Assembly (NCBI GenBank): GCA_945896675.1
Contig: CAMDEM010000016.1
Location: 1-46,384, forward strand
Length of the DNA: 46,384 bases
Origin: Cyanobium sp. NIES-981
GTDB taxonomy: Bacteria > Cyanobacteriota > Cyanobacteriia > PCC-6307 > Cyanobiaceae
Direction of reading: 5' to 3'
Both the position numbers and the translations under genes were made by a program. Below the pieces are notes generated by a model. The model saw only the letters and a list, made by a program, of their open reading frames with translations. It ran no database searches and had not been told where the DNA came from. The first letter of the stretch is position 1, and every line of letters starts with the position of its first letter. Positions 23,198 to 33,337 of this stretch are shown one piece after another.

Positions 23198-23633
23198 GCA
23201 GAAGCTCGGCTTGGCGCCGGTTCACCAGGCCTGGCAGCGGGCCATGGGGACCATGCACCCAGCGCGGCAGCTCCTGGGCCAGCACGGTGGCGGCCCCTTC
23301 CCCGGTCTTGAGGCGGCGCGCCAGGGTGCTGGCGCTGAAGGCCCCTGCCCCCACGTTGAAGCAGAAGCTCACCAGGGCATCCCGTTGCTGGGGGCGCAGC
23401 TGGCAGTGGGGCAGCAGGCACCGGTCGACAGCGCTTTCAAAGCGGGCCACATCGCTTCGGAACCAGGCTTCAGCCTGCTGCTGGCTAATCACCAGGCCTG
23501 GTTTGACCTCGGGTCCGGTGTGGCCATAGCCAATGGTCCAGGGGGCACCGCCGCTGGCGGGGTCGGGATAGGCCTGTAAACGGCAACCTTCCCAGGATTG
23601 GATCAGGCGGTAGCCGGCTGGGGTGAGGGCCAT
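23181..23633 (-). CDS. GH24 phage-type lysozyme
   Basis: A 150-residue muramidase. The catalytic triad of T4-type lysozyme is in place: E15 (SWEGC), D24 (AYPDP) and T33 (PWTIGYGHT). The second half has CQLRPQQRDALVSFCFNVGAGAF, typical of the GH24 fold. The ATG at 23633 is used; the long upstream frame does not look coding. No signal peptide is seen, and no holin or phage structural gene is nearby. It may be a domesticated phage enzyme or a housekeeping muramidase released by lysis or by an unusual route. Confidence 0.92.
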   Translation of the reverse strand: MALTPAGYRLIQSWEGCRLQAYPDPASGGAPWTIGYGHTGPEVKPGLVISQQQAEAWFRSDVARFESAVDRCLLPHCQLRPQQRDALVSFCFNVGAGAFSASTLARRLKTGEGAATVLAQELPRWVHGPHGPLPGLVNRRQAELLHARKA

Positions 23634-23742
23634 GGGGCTCGAATTGCAAAGGCCCCTTAGGGTTCCGGACCCGGCAAAAAGCTTGGGGCGCTTGGATTCT
23701 TGAGGGCGCCGGAACCCTAGGGAGCTGTTTGCTTCCGCTTCG

Positions 23743-24027
23743 ATGGACTGTCGCCGATTGGTGGTTTGGATTGCCACAGGGATCCTGGGCTTCCAGGGGG
23801 TCACCCTGGGCTTGGGTCTGCTCCATTGCCTGGTGTTATCGGGCCTCCATGTGAACCGCCACCTGCAGGTGCAGCCGGCCTTGGGCTTTTGCGATCCCTC
23901 CCAGCAGCGCATCGACGATGCGGTGTCCCAGGGGATTGGCCTCTTAGCCGGACTGGCCCTGGGCGGTTCGGTCTTGGCTGGCCAAGCGGCCGTTTTTGCG
24001 GCATCACCCCAGGAAACGTCGGTCTGA
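23743..24027 (+). CDS. two-helix membrane protein, hypothetical
   Basis: A 94-residue protein with hydrophobic segments at residues about 7-33 and 64-86, joined by a polar loop containing CDPSQQRIDD. Ends ASPQETSV. No family recognised. It lies 6 bases before the sigma factor gene at 24034 on the same strand, so the pair is probably one operon. A membrane protein directly upstream of a sigma factor could be an anti-sigma partner, but this is inference from position only. Confidence 0.65.
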   Translation: MDCRRLVVWIATGILGFQGVTLGLGLLHCLVLSGLHVNRHLQVQPALGFCDPSQQRIDDAVSQGIGLLAGLALGGSVLAGQAAVFAASPQETSV

Positions 24028-24033
24028 GTGGCC

Positions 24034-24747
24034 ATGGCTCCCCTTGCCCTCCATCCTGGTTTGGCCGATTGGTTGCGGGCCAGCTGCCACTACCAGCCGC
24101 TGGCTGCGAGCACGGTGCTCCAATTGGCGCGCCGGATTCAACGCTGGCAGCAGTGGCCCGGTGGCCCCGGGGCGGCTCCCCCGGCCGTGGCCAAGAGCGG
24201 GAGCCGTGCCCGCGATCACTTGGTGCGCCACAACCTGCGCTTGATCGTGCACACCTGGGGGCGCATGGCGGTGCCCGGCGCCCCCAGTGCCGATGCCTTT
24301 CAGGAGGCCGCCATCCAGCTCCAGCGGGCGGCAGAGCGGTTTGACCCCTGCCGCGGCATCACCTTTGCCACCTATGCCACGCCGTGGCTGCGGGCCGCCT
24401 TTCTTGCCCACCACACCGCAACGGTGCGCGGCCTCAAGCTCCAGCTGGAGTTGGCCCAGTTGGAAGAGGCCCAACTGGAGAATGCCCACCAGCCATCACC
24501 TGAGGCCTGGTGGGAGCCGGGCCTCGGGTCAGGGCTGGGACTGGGGGCTGGTGCGGTGCGGGAGTTGCTGGGTTTACTGACGCCCCAGGAGCGCAACGTG
24601 ATTCGCTACCGCTACCTGCGCACCAAGCCCCTGAACACCCGCCAAATCGCCCGGCGCTTGGCGCTGGGCCAGGGATGCCTGGCCGACCTCGAGCACCGGG
24701 CCCTGGCCAAAATGCAGCAGCATCTGTTGGTGGCTCGAGCGGCCTAG
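24034..24747 (+). CDS. divergent sigma-70 family RNA polymerase sigma factor
   Basis: A 237-residue protein. Region 2 is recognisable: RDHLVRHNLRLIVHTWG, then DAFQEAAIQLQRAAERFDPCRGITFATYATPWLRAAFL. Region 4 is LLGLLTPQERNVIRYRYL followed by LNTRQIARRLALGQGCLADLEHRALAKMQ. Region 3 is almost missing, replaced by a Gly-rich linker (residues about 150-175). In region 2.1 the usual DLIQEG is replaced by DAFQEA. A GTG at 24028 is an alternative start. It is probably an accessory sigma factor with an altered promoter preference. Confidence 0.85.
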   Translation: MAPLALHPGLADWLRASCHYQPLAASTVLQLARRIQRWQQWPGGPGAAPPAVAKSGSRARDHLVRHNLRLIVHTWGRMAVPGAPSADAFQEAAIQLQRAAERFDPCRGITFATYATPWLRAAFLAHHTATVRGLKLQLELAQLEEAQLENAHQPSPEAWWEPGLGSGLGLGAGAVRELLGLLTPQERNVIRYRYLRTKPLNTRQIARRLALGQGCLADLEHRALAKMQQHLLVARAA

Positions 24748-24828
24748 GTGGCTGGGGTCGTTATTTTTTGACGAACCACTTGTGGTTTTCTGGATTAGCG
24801 GCATCTTGGCCCTGTTTGCTGCCTGGGT

Positions 24829-25578
24829 GTGACGTTCCCCGCGCCATTCTTCGGTGTCTCCGCTGATATCCGACGCCGGCTGCCTGCCCAGATGGCCGCC
24901 CTAGAACCAGCCCTCGAGGGCTTCACGGTGCTGGCTTGCACGGGCTCCCATGCCCTGCTTTCCCTGGCGGTGGTGGCCTATCCAAGAATTGATCTTTGGG
25001 CCGATTCGATCGAGGCCCTCCTGGCCTTGCCCATTCCCGAGCAAGGGCCCCTGTTGCTGGCCTGCACCGATGACCTCCCCGATGGTTCGGTGTTGGAGTT
25101 GATCATGCAGCTGCGCCAGAGTCTCGCTGGCCGCCCGCTGCTGGTGGTGGCCGTGCTCGATGCCAGCACGGATCCCCTCCGGCTCAAGGCGTTGGCCGAG
25201 GAGGGGGTTCAGGGTCTGTGTTGCAGCCATGCCGTCGGCAATGGCCAGCTGCTGAGCGCCCTGTCGGCCGTGTTGCATGGCGGTTCGTTTGTGGATGCCG
25301 GCTTTGCGGACCAGTTGCGCCAGCCCAGCCATTCGGGCAGCCGTTTTGGCAGCCCGAGTTGCTTGAGCCGCCGGGAGCGGGCGGTGCTGGAGCAGACCAG
25401 CAAGGGCTACAACACGGAGGAAATCGCCGCCCACATGGCCCTGCGCAATGACACCGTTCGCCGTTATTTAAGTGAGGCCTACCAAAAGATCGGCGTGCGT
25501 GATCGCCTCCAGGCCGTGCTGTGGTGCTACTGCCATGGTTTGGTTACGCAGCGCGAGTTGCAGCAACTGTTTCGCTGA
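24829..25578 (+). CDS. LuxR/NarL-type regulator with degenerate receiver domain
   Basis: A 249-residue protein with a GTG start. C-terminal LuxR helix-turn-helix: LSRRERAVLEQTSKGYNTEE, IAAHMALRNDTVRRYLSEAY, IGVRDRLQAVLW. The N-terminal part follows the receiver pattern with CTDDLPDGSVLELI at the acceptor site and AVLDASTDP further on. The N-terminal acidic pocket is not evident. It lies 81 bases after a sigma factor gene on the same strand, and another atypical sigma gene follows at 26220. Its 3' end overlaps the convergent gene by 35 bases. Confidence 0.85.
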   Translation: MTFPAPFFGVSADIRRRLPAQMAALEPALEGFTVLACTGSHALLSLAVVAYPRIDLWADSIEALLALPIPEQGPLLLACTDDLPDGSVLELIMQLRQSLAGRPLLVVAVLDASTDPLRLKALAEEGVQGLCCSHAVGNGQLLSALSAVLHGGSFVDAGFADQLRQPSHSGSRFGSPSCLSRRERAVLEQTSKGYNTEEIAAHMALRNDTVRRYLSEAYQKIGVRDRLQAVLWCYCHGLVTQRELQQLFR

Positions 25579-25954
25579 GGCATGCCCCCAGGGTTTCTCC
25601 CAGGGAAGTGGGTGCCCATAGGGCTGCCAGCGGAATCAATTGGAGCTGGTGCCGGGTTTTGGGAAGCCATTGCTCCAGCTGGCCGTGCTGGCCCAAGGGG
25701 ATGGGCTTGGCCAGCACCTGCCGCTCTCCGAGAAAGGGGAGAAAGGATTCGATCCCATCGCAGTCGCACCAGGGCTCCATGCCGGTGACGGGGGCGATCG
25801 CCGCAATGCTGGTGCCCCCGGGCGTCAGGGCGGTGAGGTGGGTGACGGTGTGGGCTTGGTCCCCGGGTAGGACCAGGGGCATCCAAAAGCCTCGCTCGCA
25901 GGCGTTGCGTAGGGCTTGGCGGTGGTGACGGGTGATCAGTAATTGGGCGGCCAT
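25544..25954 (-). CDS. conserved hypothetical protein
   Basis: A 136-residue protein. It begins MAAQLLITRHHRQALRNAC and continues GFWMPLVLPGDQAHTVTHLTAL, SIAAIAPVTGMEPW, then a helical end. The alternating strand-helix order and lack of low complexity suggest a folded cytoplasmic protein; I recall no function. The ATG at 25954 is preferred, with another at 25984. It overlaps the end of the LuxR-type gene in the opposite direction. Confidence 0.7.
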   Translation of the reverse strand: MAAQLLITRHHRQALRNACERGFWMPLVLPGDQAHTVTHLTALTPGGTSIAAIAPVTGMEPWCDCDGIESFLPFLGERQVLAKPIPLGQHGQLEQWLPKTRHQLQLIPLAALWAPTSLGETLGACLSETVAATRAA

Positions 25955-26219
25955 GGCTGGGATGGATGCAATGGGTAACGCCATCTGTCATCGCATCGGC
26001 CGCGGCAGTTCGCTGCCCACAGCGATAGGCAAAAGGGCTCCACACGGATGGAGCTCCCAAGGCCACAGTTGTGGGATGGGGGCCTGCAGGGTTGTGGGGC
26101 AAGCCCAGTGGTGCTGAGGCTTTTGGGGGAAAGATCGCGGGGCAAGGGCCCGGGTTTCTTTGGAATTGGTTCCGATTGTTTGGCCCCAAATTCCTGTGTT
26201 CCCTTTCCTGCCTTTTCCC
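25955..26219. other. 265-base intergenic region between divergent genes
   Basis: No convincing gene or RNA is seen. It must hold the promoters for the hypothetical gene at 25544-25954 and the sigma-like gene at 26220. T-rich segments near 26150-26215 are the most promoter-like part. Confidence 0.5.
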
Positions 26220-26654
26220 ATGGCTCCAGCAGCTCGCCGTGTGATGACCAACGCCGAACGCAAATTCGCAGTGACCCATCTCAACCTGGCCCGCCACCAG
26301 GCCCATGCCTTCGCCCGACGCACCGCCGTGCCCTTCGACGACCTGATCGGCCCCGCCTATGAGGGCCTGTGTAAGGCCGCCATGGGCTTTGATCCCAAGC
26401 GGGGTTGGAAGGCTTCGAGCTATGTGGTGCCCAAGGTGAAGGGGGAACTGCTCCATTACCTGCGCGATAGCCGTTATCTCCCCCGCATCAGCCATCGCCT
26501 CCGGGAGCTGTGGCAGCGGGCCCAGCGCTACGGCCAGCTCGGCCTACTGGATCAGGAGATTGCCGATCGCTGCGGGGTGGGCCTGGAGGAGTGGCTTGAG
26601 TGCCGCAGGGCCTGCGGCCAGCCACCGCTGCCCTTGGCCGACTATTTGGTGTAG
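26220..26654 (+). CDS. sigma-70-like protein with regions 2 and 3 but no region 4
   Basis: A 144-residue protein. Region 2: HLNLARHQAHAFARRT, then FDDLIGPAYEGLCKAAMGFDP, then KASSYVVPKVKGELLHYLRD, which resembles the SigF/SigB-type group 3 sigma factors. Region 3 is LPRISHRLRELWQRAQR and DQEIADRCGVGLEEW. The protein then stops; region 4, which reads the -35 element, is absent. The downstream DNA codes on the other strand, so this is not a simple frameshift. An ATG at 26244 is an alternative start. It may act with another sigma factor or as an antagonist. Confidence 0.82.
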   Translation: MAPAARRVMTNAERKFAVTHLNLARHQAHAFARRTAVPFDDLIGPAYEGLCKAAMGFDPKRGWKASSYVVPKVKGELLHYLRDSRYLPRISHRLRELWQRAQRYGQLGLLDQEIADRCGVGLEEWLECRRACGQPPLPLADYLV

Positions 26655-27055
26655 TTCTCCAGGGTGTCGAGCCCCTTGCGCAGCAGCTCCTGGCTCTGAT
26701 CAAGCAGCCGCTGTTTGTCGCTGCGGAAGCTGCAGGTGGTGGTGCGGTATTGCACGGTGCGGCTAAAGGGCACGTACCAAACCGCCCCCACCTTGCAGAA
26801 GTTGCGGCCGTTTTGCTGGGGCACGCCAATCAGGGCCTCGCCGCCCAGGCAGCGGTAGCCGCCCTGGCCCTCCTTGACGCAGGGGCCCAGGTTTTTGAAG
26901 AACACATCCTTGCCTTGCAGCCGGTAGGTCTCGTTGGCGAAGCCCGCAAAGGAGACCGGGTTGTAACTGAAGGGAGCCGCCAGGGCCGGCAGGCAGACCG
27001 CCGTGCTGGCCAGGGTTGCTAGGGCAAGCAGGGCAGGGCGCAGGCGCGGGGCCAT
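26642..27055 (-). CDS. exported hypothetical protein
   Basis: A 137-residue protein with a signal peptide (LLALATLASTAVCLPALAAP). The mature chain starts FSYNPVSFAGFANETYRL and has four cysteines (GPCVKEG, YRCLGGE, NFCKVG, TTCSFR) that could form two disulfides. It ends with a helix LLDQSQELLRKGLDTLENY. No family recognised. It is divergent from the PGM1-like ligase gene (123-base gap) and its 3' end overlaps the sigma-like gene by 13 bases. Confidence 0.75.
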   Translation of the reverse strand: MAPRLRPALLALATLASTAVCLPALAAPFSYNPVSFAGFANETYRLQGKDVFFKNLGPCVKEGQGGYRCLGGEALIGVPQQNGRNFCKVGAVWYVPFSRTVQYRTTTCSFRSDKQRLLDQSQELLRKGLDTLENYTK

Positions 27056-27178
27056 CGGATCCACAACATCAGGCTGCCCCATTCTGAAGCCTTGTTGCTG
27101 CACCTGGATGTTGCGCCTGGCCGGTGGGGCACCGAAGCTAGGGGCAGTCCATGCCTTGCCCTTGGCGGCTGAAGCCCC

Positions 27179-28675
27179 ATGGCGCTTAGTTTCCGCGAAC
27201 TCCAGCAGCAGCTGCGCCCGGAATGGGGCCGGGAGTACGACGGCAACGGGGCGGATTTTGATCTGCTTATGGTGCCGTCGCTCACCATGGATGCCGCCCA
27301 GATGGCCCTGGTTACGGGGGCCCATCACTACGAGGAGCGCCAGCTCTTCTCCCTGATTCGCCTGCGGGATCCCGGGGTTCGGGTCGTTTATGTGACCAGC
27401 AAGCTGCTGCCCGATTTGGTGGTGGATTCGGTGTTGGAGCTCCTGCCGGGGGTGCCCACCTCCCATGCCCGCCGGCGCCTGCATCTGTTTGATGCCGACG
27501 ACGCCTCCAACCGCCCGCTCACGGAAAAACTGCTCGAGCGGCCAGCCCTGTTGGCGCGCATCAAGGACATGCTGCGGCCTGGGCGCAGCTTTATGTCCTG
27601 CTACGTGGTGACGGAGCTGGAAAAGCAGCTCTCGGAGGTGTTGCAGGTGCCCCTGTTGGGCAATGATCCAGCCCTGGGCTATTGGGGCAGCAAGGCCGGA
27701 AGCCGCGAGCTCTTTGCCCGCTGCGGAGTGCCCCATCCCCCGGGCAGCGCCCTGGTGTTCAACCTCGACGACCTAGCCGAAGCCACCGCCGAACTCTGGG
27801 AGGCCAATCCGGGTTTGCGGCGCTGTGTGGTGAAGCTCAATGAGGGCTTCAGCGGCGAGGGCAATGCCCCGTTTGAATTGGAACCGCTCCAGCTGGAGGG
27901 GCTCTCGGCGGGGGAACGGCGACGGGTGATTCGCTCGGCCCTGGAGCAGCTGCCGATGCCGCCGGCCTCCTGGCGGGAGCTGGTGGTGCAGCAGGGCGCC
28001 CTGGTGGAAGCCTGGCTCGAGGGCGGTGAGGCCCTGAGCTCCCCCAGCGTGCAGGGCACGATCCATCCGGGTGGCGGGGTGGATGTGCTGTCCACCCATG
28101 AACAGATCCTGGGCGGCCCCAGCGGTCAGACCTACCTGGGCTGTTGTTTTCCCGCAGACGACGCCTACCGGGTGGCGTTGATGCGCCATGGCCAGGCCGT
28201 GGGTGAAGCCCTGGCTCAGGAGGGCTGCCTTGAGCGCTACGCGGTGGATTTCATCGCCCGGCGGATCAACGGGGTTTGGGATGTGCAGGCCATCGAGGTG
28301 AACCTGCGCCAGGGGGGCACCACCCATCCATACATGGCCCTGCGGGCGATCACCACCGGCCAGCTCGATCCCGCCACGGGTCTGTTTTTGGCGCCCACGG
28401 GCCAGCCGCTCCACTACCGCGCTACCGACAACCTGGTTGACCCCCAGCTGCGGGGCCTGTTACCCGTGGATTTGATCGACATCGTGGCTGAGGCCAGCCT
28501 TCACTACGATCCAGCCCGCCTGCGCGGCAGTGTGTTTCACCTGCTGGGCTGCCTTTCGGAATTCGGCAAGCTCGGCATGACCTGCGTGGCCACCAGCCCC
28601 CTCGAGGCCGACCAGGTGTACGAAGCCACCAAGGCGGCCCTGCTGGCAGCAGCCAGGGGGATCAGCTCTCGGTGA
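27179..28675 (+). CDS. PGM1-like ATP-grasp peptide ligase family protein
   Basis: A 498-residue protein. Residues about 28-150 form an alpha/beta domain (LLMVPSLTMDAAQMALVTGAHHYEE, then VRVVYVTSKLLPDLVVD). An ATP-grasp-like domain follows: GSKAGSRELFARCGVPHPPG, RRCVVKLNEGFSGEGNAPF, then IEVNLRQGGTTHPYMAL, which carries the metal-binding Glu and Asn. The layout matches proteins annotated as 'peptide ligase PGM1-related', named after the pheganomycin ligase. The family is common in cyanobacteria, and its role there is not established. No ribosomal peptide precursor is seen nearby. An MFS gene lies convergent 6 bases away. Confidence 0.85.
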   Translation: MALSFRELQQQLRPEWGREYDGNGADFDLLMVPSLTMDAAQMALVTGAHHYEERQLFSLIRLRDPGVRVVYVTSKLLPDLVVDSVLELLPGVPTSHARRRLHLFDADDASNRPLTEKLLERPALLARIKDMLRPGRSFMSCYVVTELEKQLSEVLQVPLLGNDPALGYWGSKAGSRELFARCGVPHPPGSALVFNLDDLAEATAELWEANPGLRRCVVKLNEGFSGEGNAPFELEPLQLEGLSAGERRRVIRSALEQLPMPPASWRELVVQQGALVEAWLEGGEALSSPSVQGTIHPGGGVDVLSTHEQILGGPSGQTYLGCCFPADDAYRVALMRHGQAVGEALAQEGCLERYAVDFIARRINGVWDVQAIEVNLRQGGTTHPYMALRAITTGQLDPATGLFLAPTGQPLHYRATDNLVDPQLRGLLPVDLIDIVAEASLHYDPARLRGSVFHLLGCLSEFGKLGMTCVATSPLEADQVYEATKAALLAAARGISSR

Positions 28676-28681
28676 GCCGGA

Positions 28682-30220
28682 TCAATGCAGTCCTTCGAGA
28701 TCGAGGCCCTTGGTTTCGATCCGGTAGAACCAGGTGATGGCGGCCCCCACCAGGGAGGTGATCGCCAGCAAGGGCAGCAAGGTCTGGGTGCCCCAACGGG
28801 TGAGCAAGACCGGGAAGAGAAAGGCCGTCAGCACGGCGCCCATTTTGCCCGCGGCGGCGGCGACGCCGGCGCCCAGGCCCCGCAGCCGGGTGGGAAACAC
28901 CTCCCCGGCCAAGAGATAGGTCTGGGAATTGGGCCCCAGGTTGGTCATGAATTGGAATAGCACAAACCCCGCCACGATCAAGGGCAGGTTCTTGGCGGTC
29001 TCAGCGGAGCCGGCCCCGGCGGCTGCCAGTACCAGGCCCAGGGCACAGCCGATAAACCCGACGATCTGCAGGGGGATCCGGCCCCAGCGATCCGCCAACA
29101 CGATCGCCACACTGATGCCAACCAGGAAGGCCACATCGATCAGGGCCGTGCCCCGGGCAGCGAGCAGGTCGTCACGGATGACGCTCACCACGTTGTGGTC
29201 GCCCGACTGCATGCCAAAGGCGGCGGCGATGATCACCGGCGTGAAGATGCCGATGCCGTAGGTGGAGAGGTCCTGGAGGAACCAGGGCACGGAAGCCAGG
29301 GTGGTGGCCTTCAGCAGCCGGCCTTGGAAGAGTTCTCGCCAGTCGGCGGGCTTTGAATGGTCGCGGATGGAACCATCAGCAGCGGCCGCCATGGCAAGGG
29401 CAACGTCTTGGCGATTGAGCAAACGCTCCAGGTGGTTTTCTGCTTGTTCCACTTCGCCTCGGCTAATCAACCAGTGGCTGCTTTCGGGCAGAAACAGGCG
29501 GCCCCAAACCACGAGAGCCACGGGTAAAACTGGCATCAAATAGAAGATCCGCCAGGTTTCGAGGTCTGGGCGGGTGGCCAGCAGCACCGCCGCCAGGGCA
29601 GTTCCCACCACGGCCCCAACGGCCTGGAAGCTGAAGGCTCCGAGCACCAGGCGGCCCCGGATGCTGGCCGGAATGCTCTCGGAAATCACCAGGTGGGCCG
29701 TGGGGTAGTCGGCGCCCAGGGCCAGGCCGATCAAAAACAGGCAGCCCACCAGCCAGGGGGTATTGGGGCTAAAGGCTGCTGCCACCAGGCCAATCAGCAG
29801 CAACACCATTTCGGCGATGAACACCGGCTTGCGGCCGAAGCGATCAGCCAGGCCGCCCAGGGCGAGGGCGCCGATCATGATCCCGAACAGGGTGGCGGCG
29901 GTCACAAAGCCGCGATCGGTGGCGCTCATGTCGAACTGTTCGCTCACCAGGGGCAGGGCGATGCCGCCCATGAAGACGATCAGCCCCTCAAAAAATTTGC
30001 CCGCCGTCGCCAGCGACCACACCAGCCACTGCATGCTGGAGAGGGGCGGCCCGGGCAATTCAGCGCCGTCTTGCCAGTGGGGAACTTCCTCGATGTAGGC
30101 CTGGACGGTTTGCTGGCCCACGGACTCAGAACGGAGGTCTTGAGTATGGGCTGGGCTTAACTGGCCAGCCTGTGTCCTGGGATTCCTGGTGGGAGAGATG
30201 GCACCGATCCAGTCACCCAT
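28682..30220 (-). CDS. MFS transporter, metabolite/sugar porter type
   Basis: A 512-residue major facilitator with about 12 helices. The A-motif is LGGLADRFGRKPVFIAEM and the segment LFLIGLALGADYPTAHLVISES is that of the sugar/aromatic-acid porter group. A large cytoplasmic loop (residues about 250-300) is in the usual middle position, and the C-terminal half ends PTRLRGLGAGVAAAAGKMGAV. The ATG at 30220 is chosen; TTG codons upstream are possible. It lies 31 bases behind the SMR gene on the same strand, which itself follows katG. Substrate unknown. Confidence 0.9.
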   Translation of the reverse strand: MGDWIGAISPTRNPRTQAGQLSPAHTQDLRSESVGQQTVQAYIEEVPHWQDGAELPGPPLSSMQWLVWSLATAGKFFEGLIVFMGGIALPLVSEQFDMSATDRGFVTAATLFGIMIGALALGGLADRFGRKPVFIAEMVLLLIGLVAAAFSPNTPWLVGCLFLIGLALGADYPTAHLVISESIPASIRGRLVLGAFSFQAVGAVVGTALAAVLLATRPDLETWRIFYLMPVLPVALVVWGRLFLPESSHWLISRGEVEQAENHLERLLNRQDVALAMAAAADGSIRDHSKPADWRELFQGRLLKATTLASVPWFLQDLSTYGIGIFTPVIIAAAFGMQSGDHNVVSVIRDDLLAARGTALIDVAFLVGISVAIVLADRWGRIPLQIVGFIGCALGLVLAAAGAGSAETAKNLPLIVAGFVLFQFMTNLGPNSQTYLLAGEVFPTRLRGLGAGVAAAAGKMGAVLTAFLFPVLLTRWGTQTLLPLLAITSLVGAAITWFYRIETKGLDLEGLH

Positions 30221-30251
30221 GATCAACAAGGAACCATGCCTTGATCGTTGA

Positions 30252-30590
30252 TTAGGTGTGCGCTTCGCCCCCCAGGTTCACGATCACGACCCCCGCTGCA
30301 ATCAAGGCGACCCCAATCATTTGGCTGGTGCTTAGGAATTGTCGGTAAGCCAGGGCTCCAATCAGAACCACGGCGAGGGTGCCGATACCGCTCCAGAGGG
30401 CGTAGGTGATCCCAAGGGGTATCACCATCACCACTTTTGCGACCAGGGCGATCGCGCAGCCATAGGCCACGAGTAGCAGCACCGTTGGCCAGTGGCGGGT
30501 CAGACCCGCCGACAGCTTCAGCAGGGACGTACCCACGACTTCTGCCGCAATCGCGACGAGCAGTATCAACCAGGCTTGTGACTCGTTCAT
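30252..30590 (-). CDS. SMR-family (EmrE-type) multidrug efflux protein
   Basis: A 112-residue, four-helix protein. The first helix holds the essential glutamate in AWLILLVAIAAEVVGTSLLK, followed by the family pattern VMVIPLGITYALWSGIGTL and VALIAAGVVIVN. SMR proteins act as antiparallel dimers exchanging protons for cationic drugs or guanidinium-type compounds. It sits between katG (54 bases upstream) and the MFS gene on one strand. Confidence 0.93.
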   Translation of the reverse strand: MNESQAWLILLVAIAAEVVGTSLLKLSAGLTRHWPTVLLLVAYGCAIALVAKVVMVIPLGITYALWSGIGTLAVVLIGALAYRQFLSTSQMIGVALIAAGVVIVNLGGEAHT

Positions 30591-30644
30591 CGTTGTTGAG
30601 TTGTCGCTTTATTTGTTGATCTTCCGGGTTACTGGCCAAAGGCC

Positions 30645-32894
<2,250 letters not shown>

Positions 32895-33016
32895 TCAGGT
32901 CATTGAGGGAAAAATCCAGCCCAGGGATTCCTTTACGGATTGGCATGGCCTGGAGAAAAACCATCGATCGCTTCTGAGACCACCTAGGCTCTTGTACAAC
33001 TCCTTGGACAACAGCC

Positions 33017-33337
33017 ATGCAGGTGGTGAGCTTCTCGGAAGCCCGCGAAGGCTTTAAGGCGGTGCTGGATCAGGTCGAGGCCAATGCCGATGTCACCGTG
33101 ATCACCCGCCGTAACGCCCAGAGCTCTGTGGTGATGTCGCTTGACACCTACAACAGCTTGATGGAGACCGTGCACCTCCTCCGCTCACCAGCCAATGCAG
33201 CTCACCTGCAACGTTCCTTGGATCAGGCCGAGCGCGGCGAGCTTTTCATGCATGGTCTGGTGAATCCGGATCGGATCAAGCCAGACCAGCTTGATTCTGA
33301 AGCGATCGATTCTGAGCCGATCGATGCAGACCCCTGA
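33017..33337 (+). CDS. yefM: YefM/Phd-family antitoxin
   Basis: A 106-residue antitoxin. The N-terminal Phd/YefM DNA-binding fold is clear: MQVVSFSEAREGFKAVLDQV, DVTVITRRNAQSSVVMSLD, TYNSLMETVHLLRSPANAAHL. The C-terminal toxin-binding part includes RSLDQAERGE. The last residues are an acidic tail DSEAI-DSEPI-DADP encoded by a 15-base tandem repeat. The toxin gene starts within that repeat and overlaps by 14 bases. The antitoxin neutralises YoeB and normally represses its own operon with it. Confidence 0.94.
   Translation: MQVVSFSEAREGFKAVLDQVEANADVTVITRRNAQSSVVMSLDTYNSLMETVHLLRSPANAAHLQRSLDQAERGELFMHGLVNPDRIKPDQLDSEAIDSEPIDADP
33293..33337. repeat. 15-base tandem repeat at the antitoxin end / toxin start
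   Basis: Copies at 33293-33307 and 33308-33322 differ by two bases; a third, diverged copy begins at 33323 and contains both the toxin ATG and the antitoxin TGA. The unit is in frame with the antitoxin (DSEAI, DSEPI, DADP). Confidence 0.85.
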
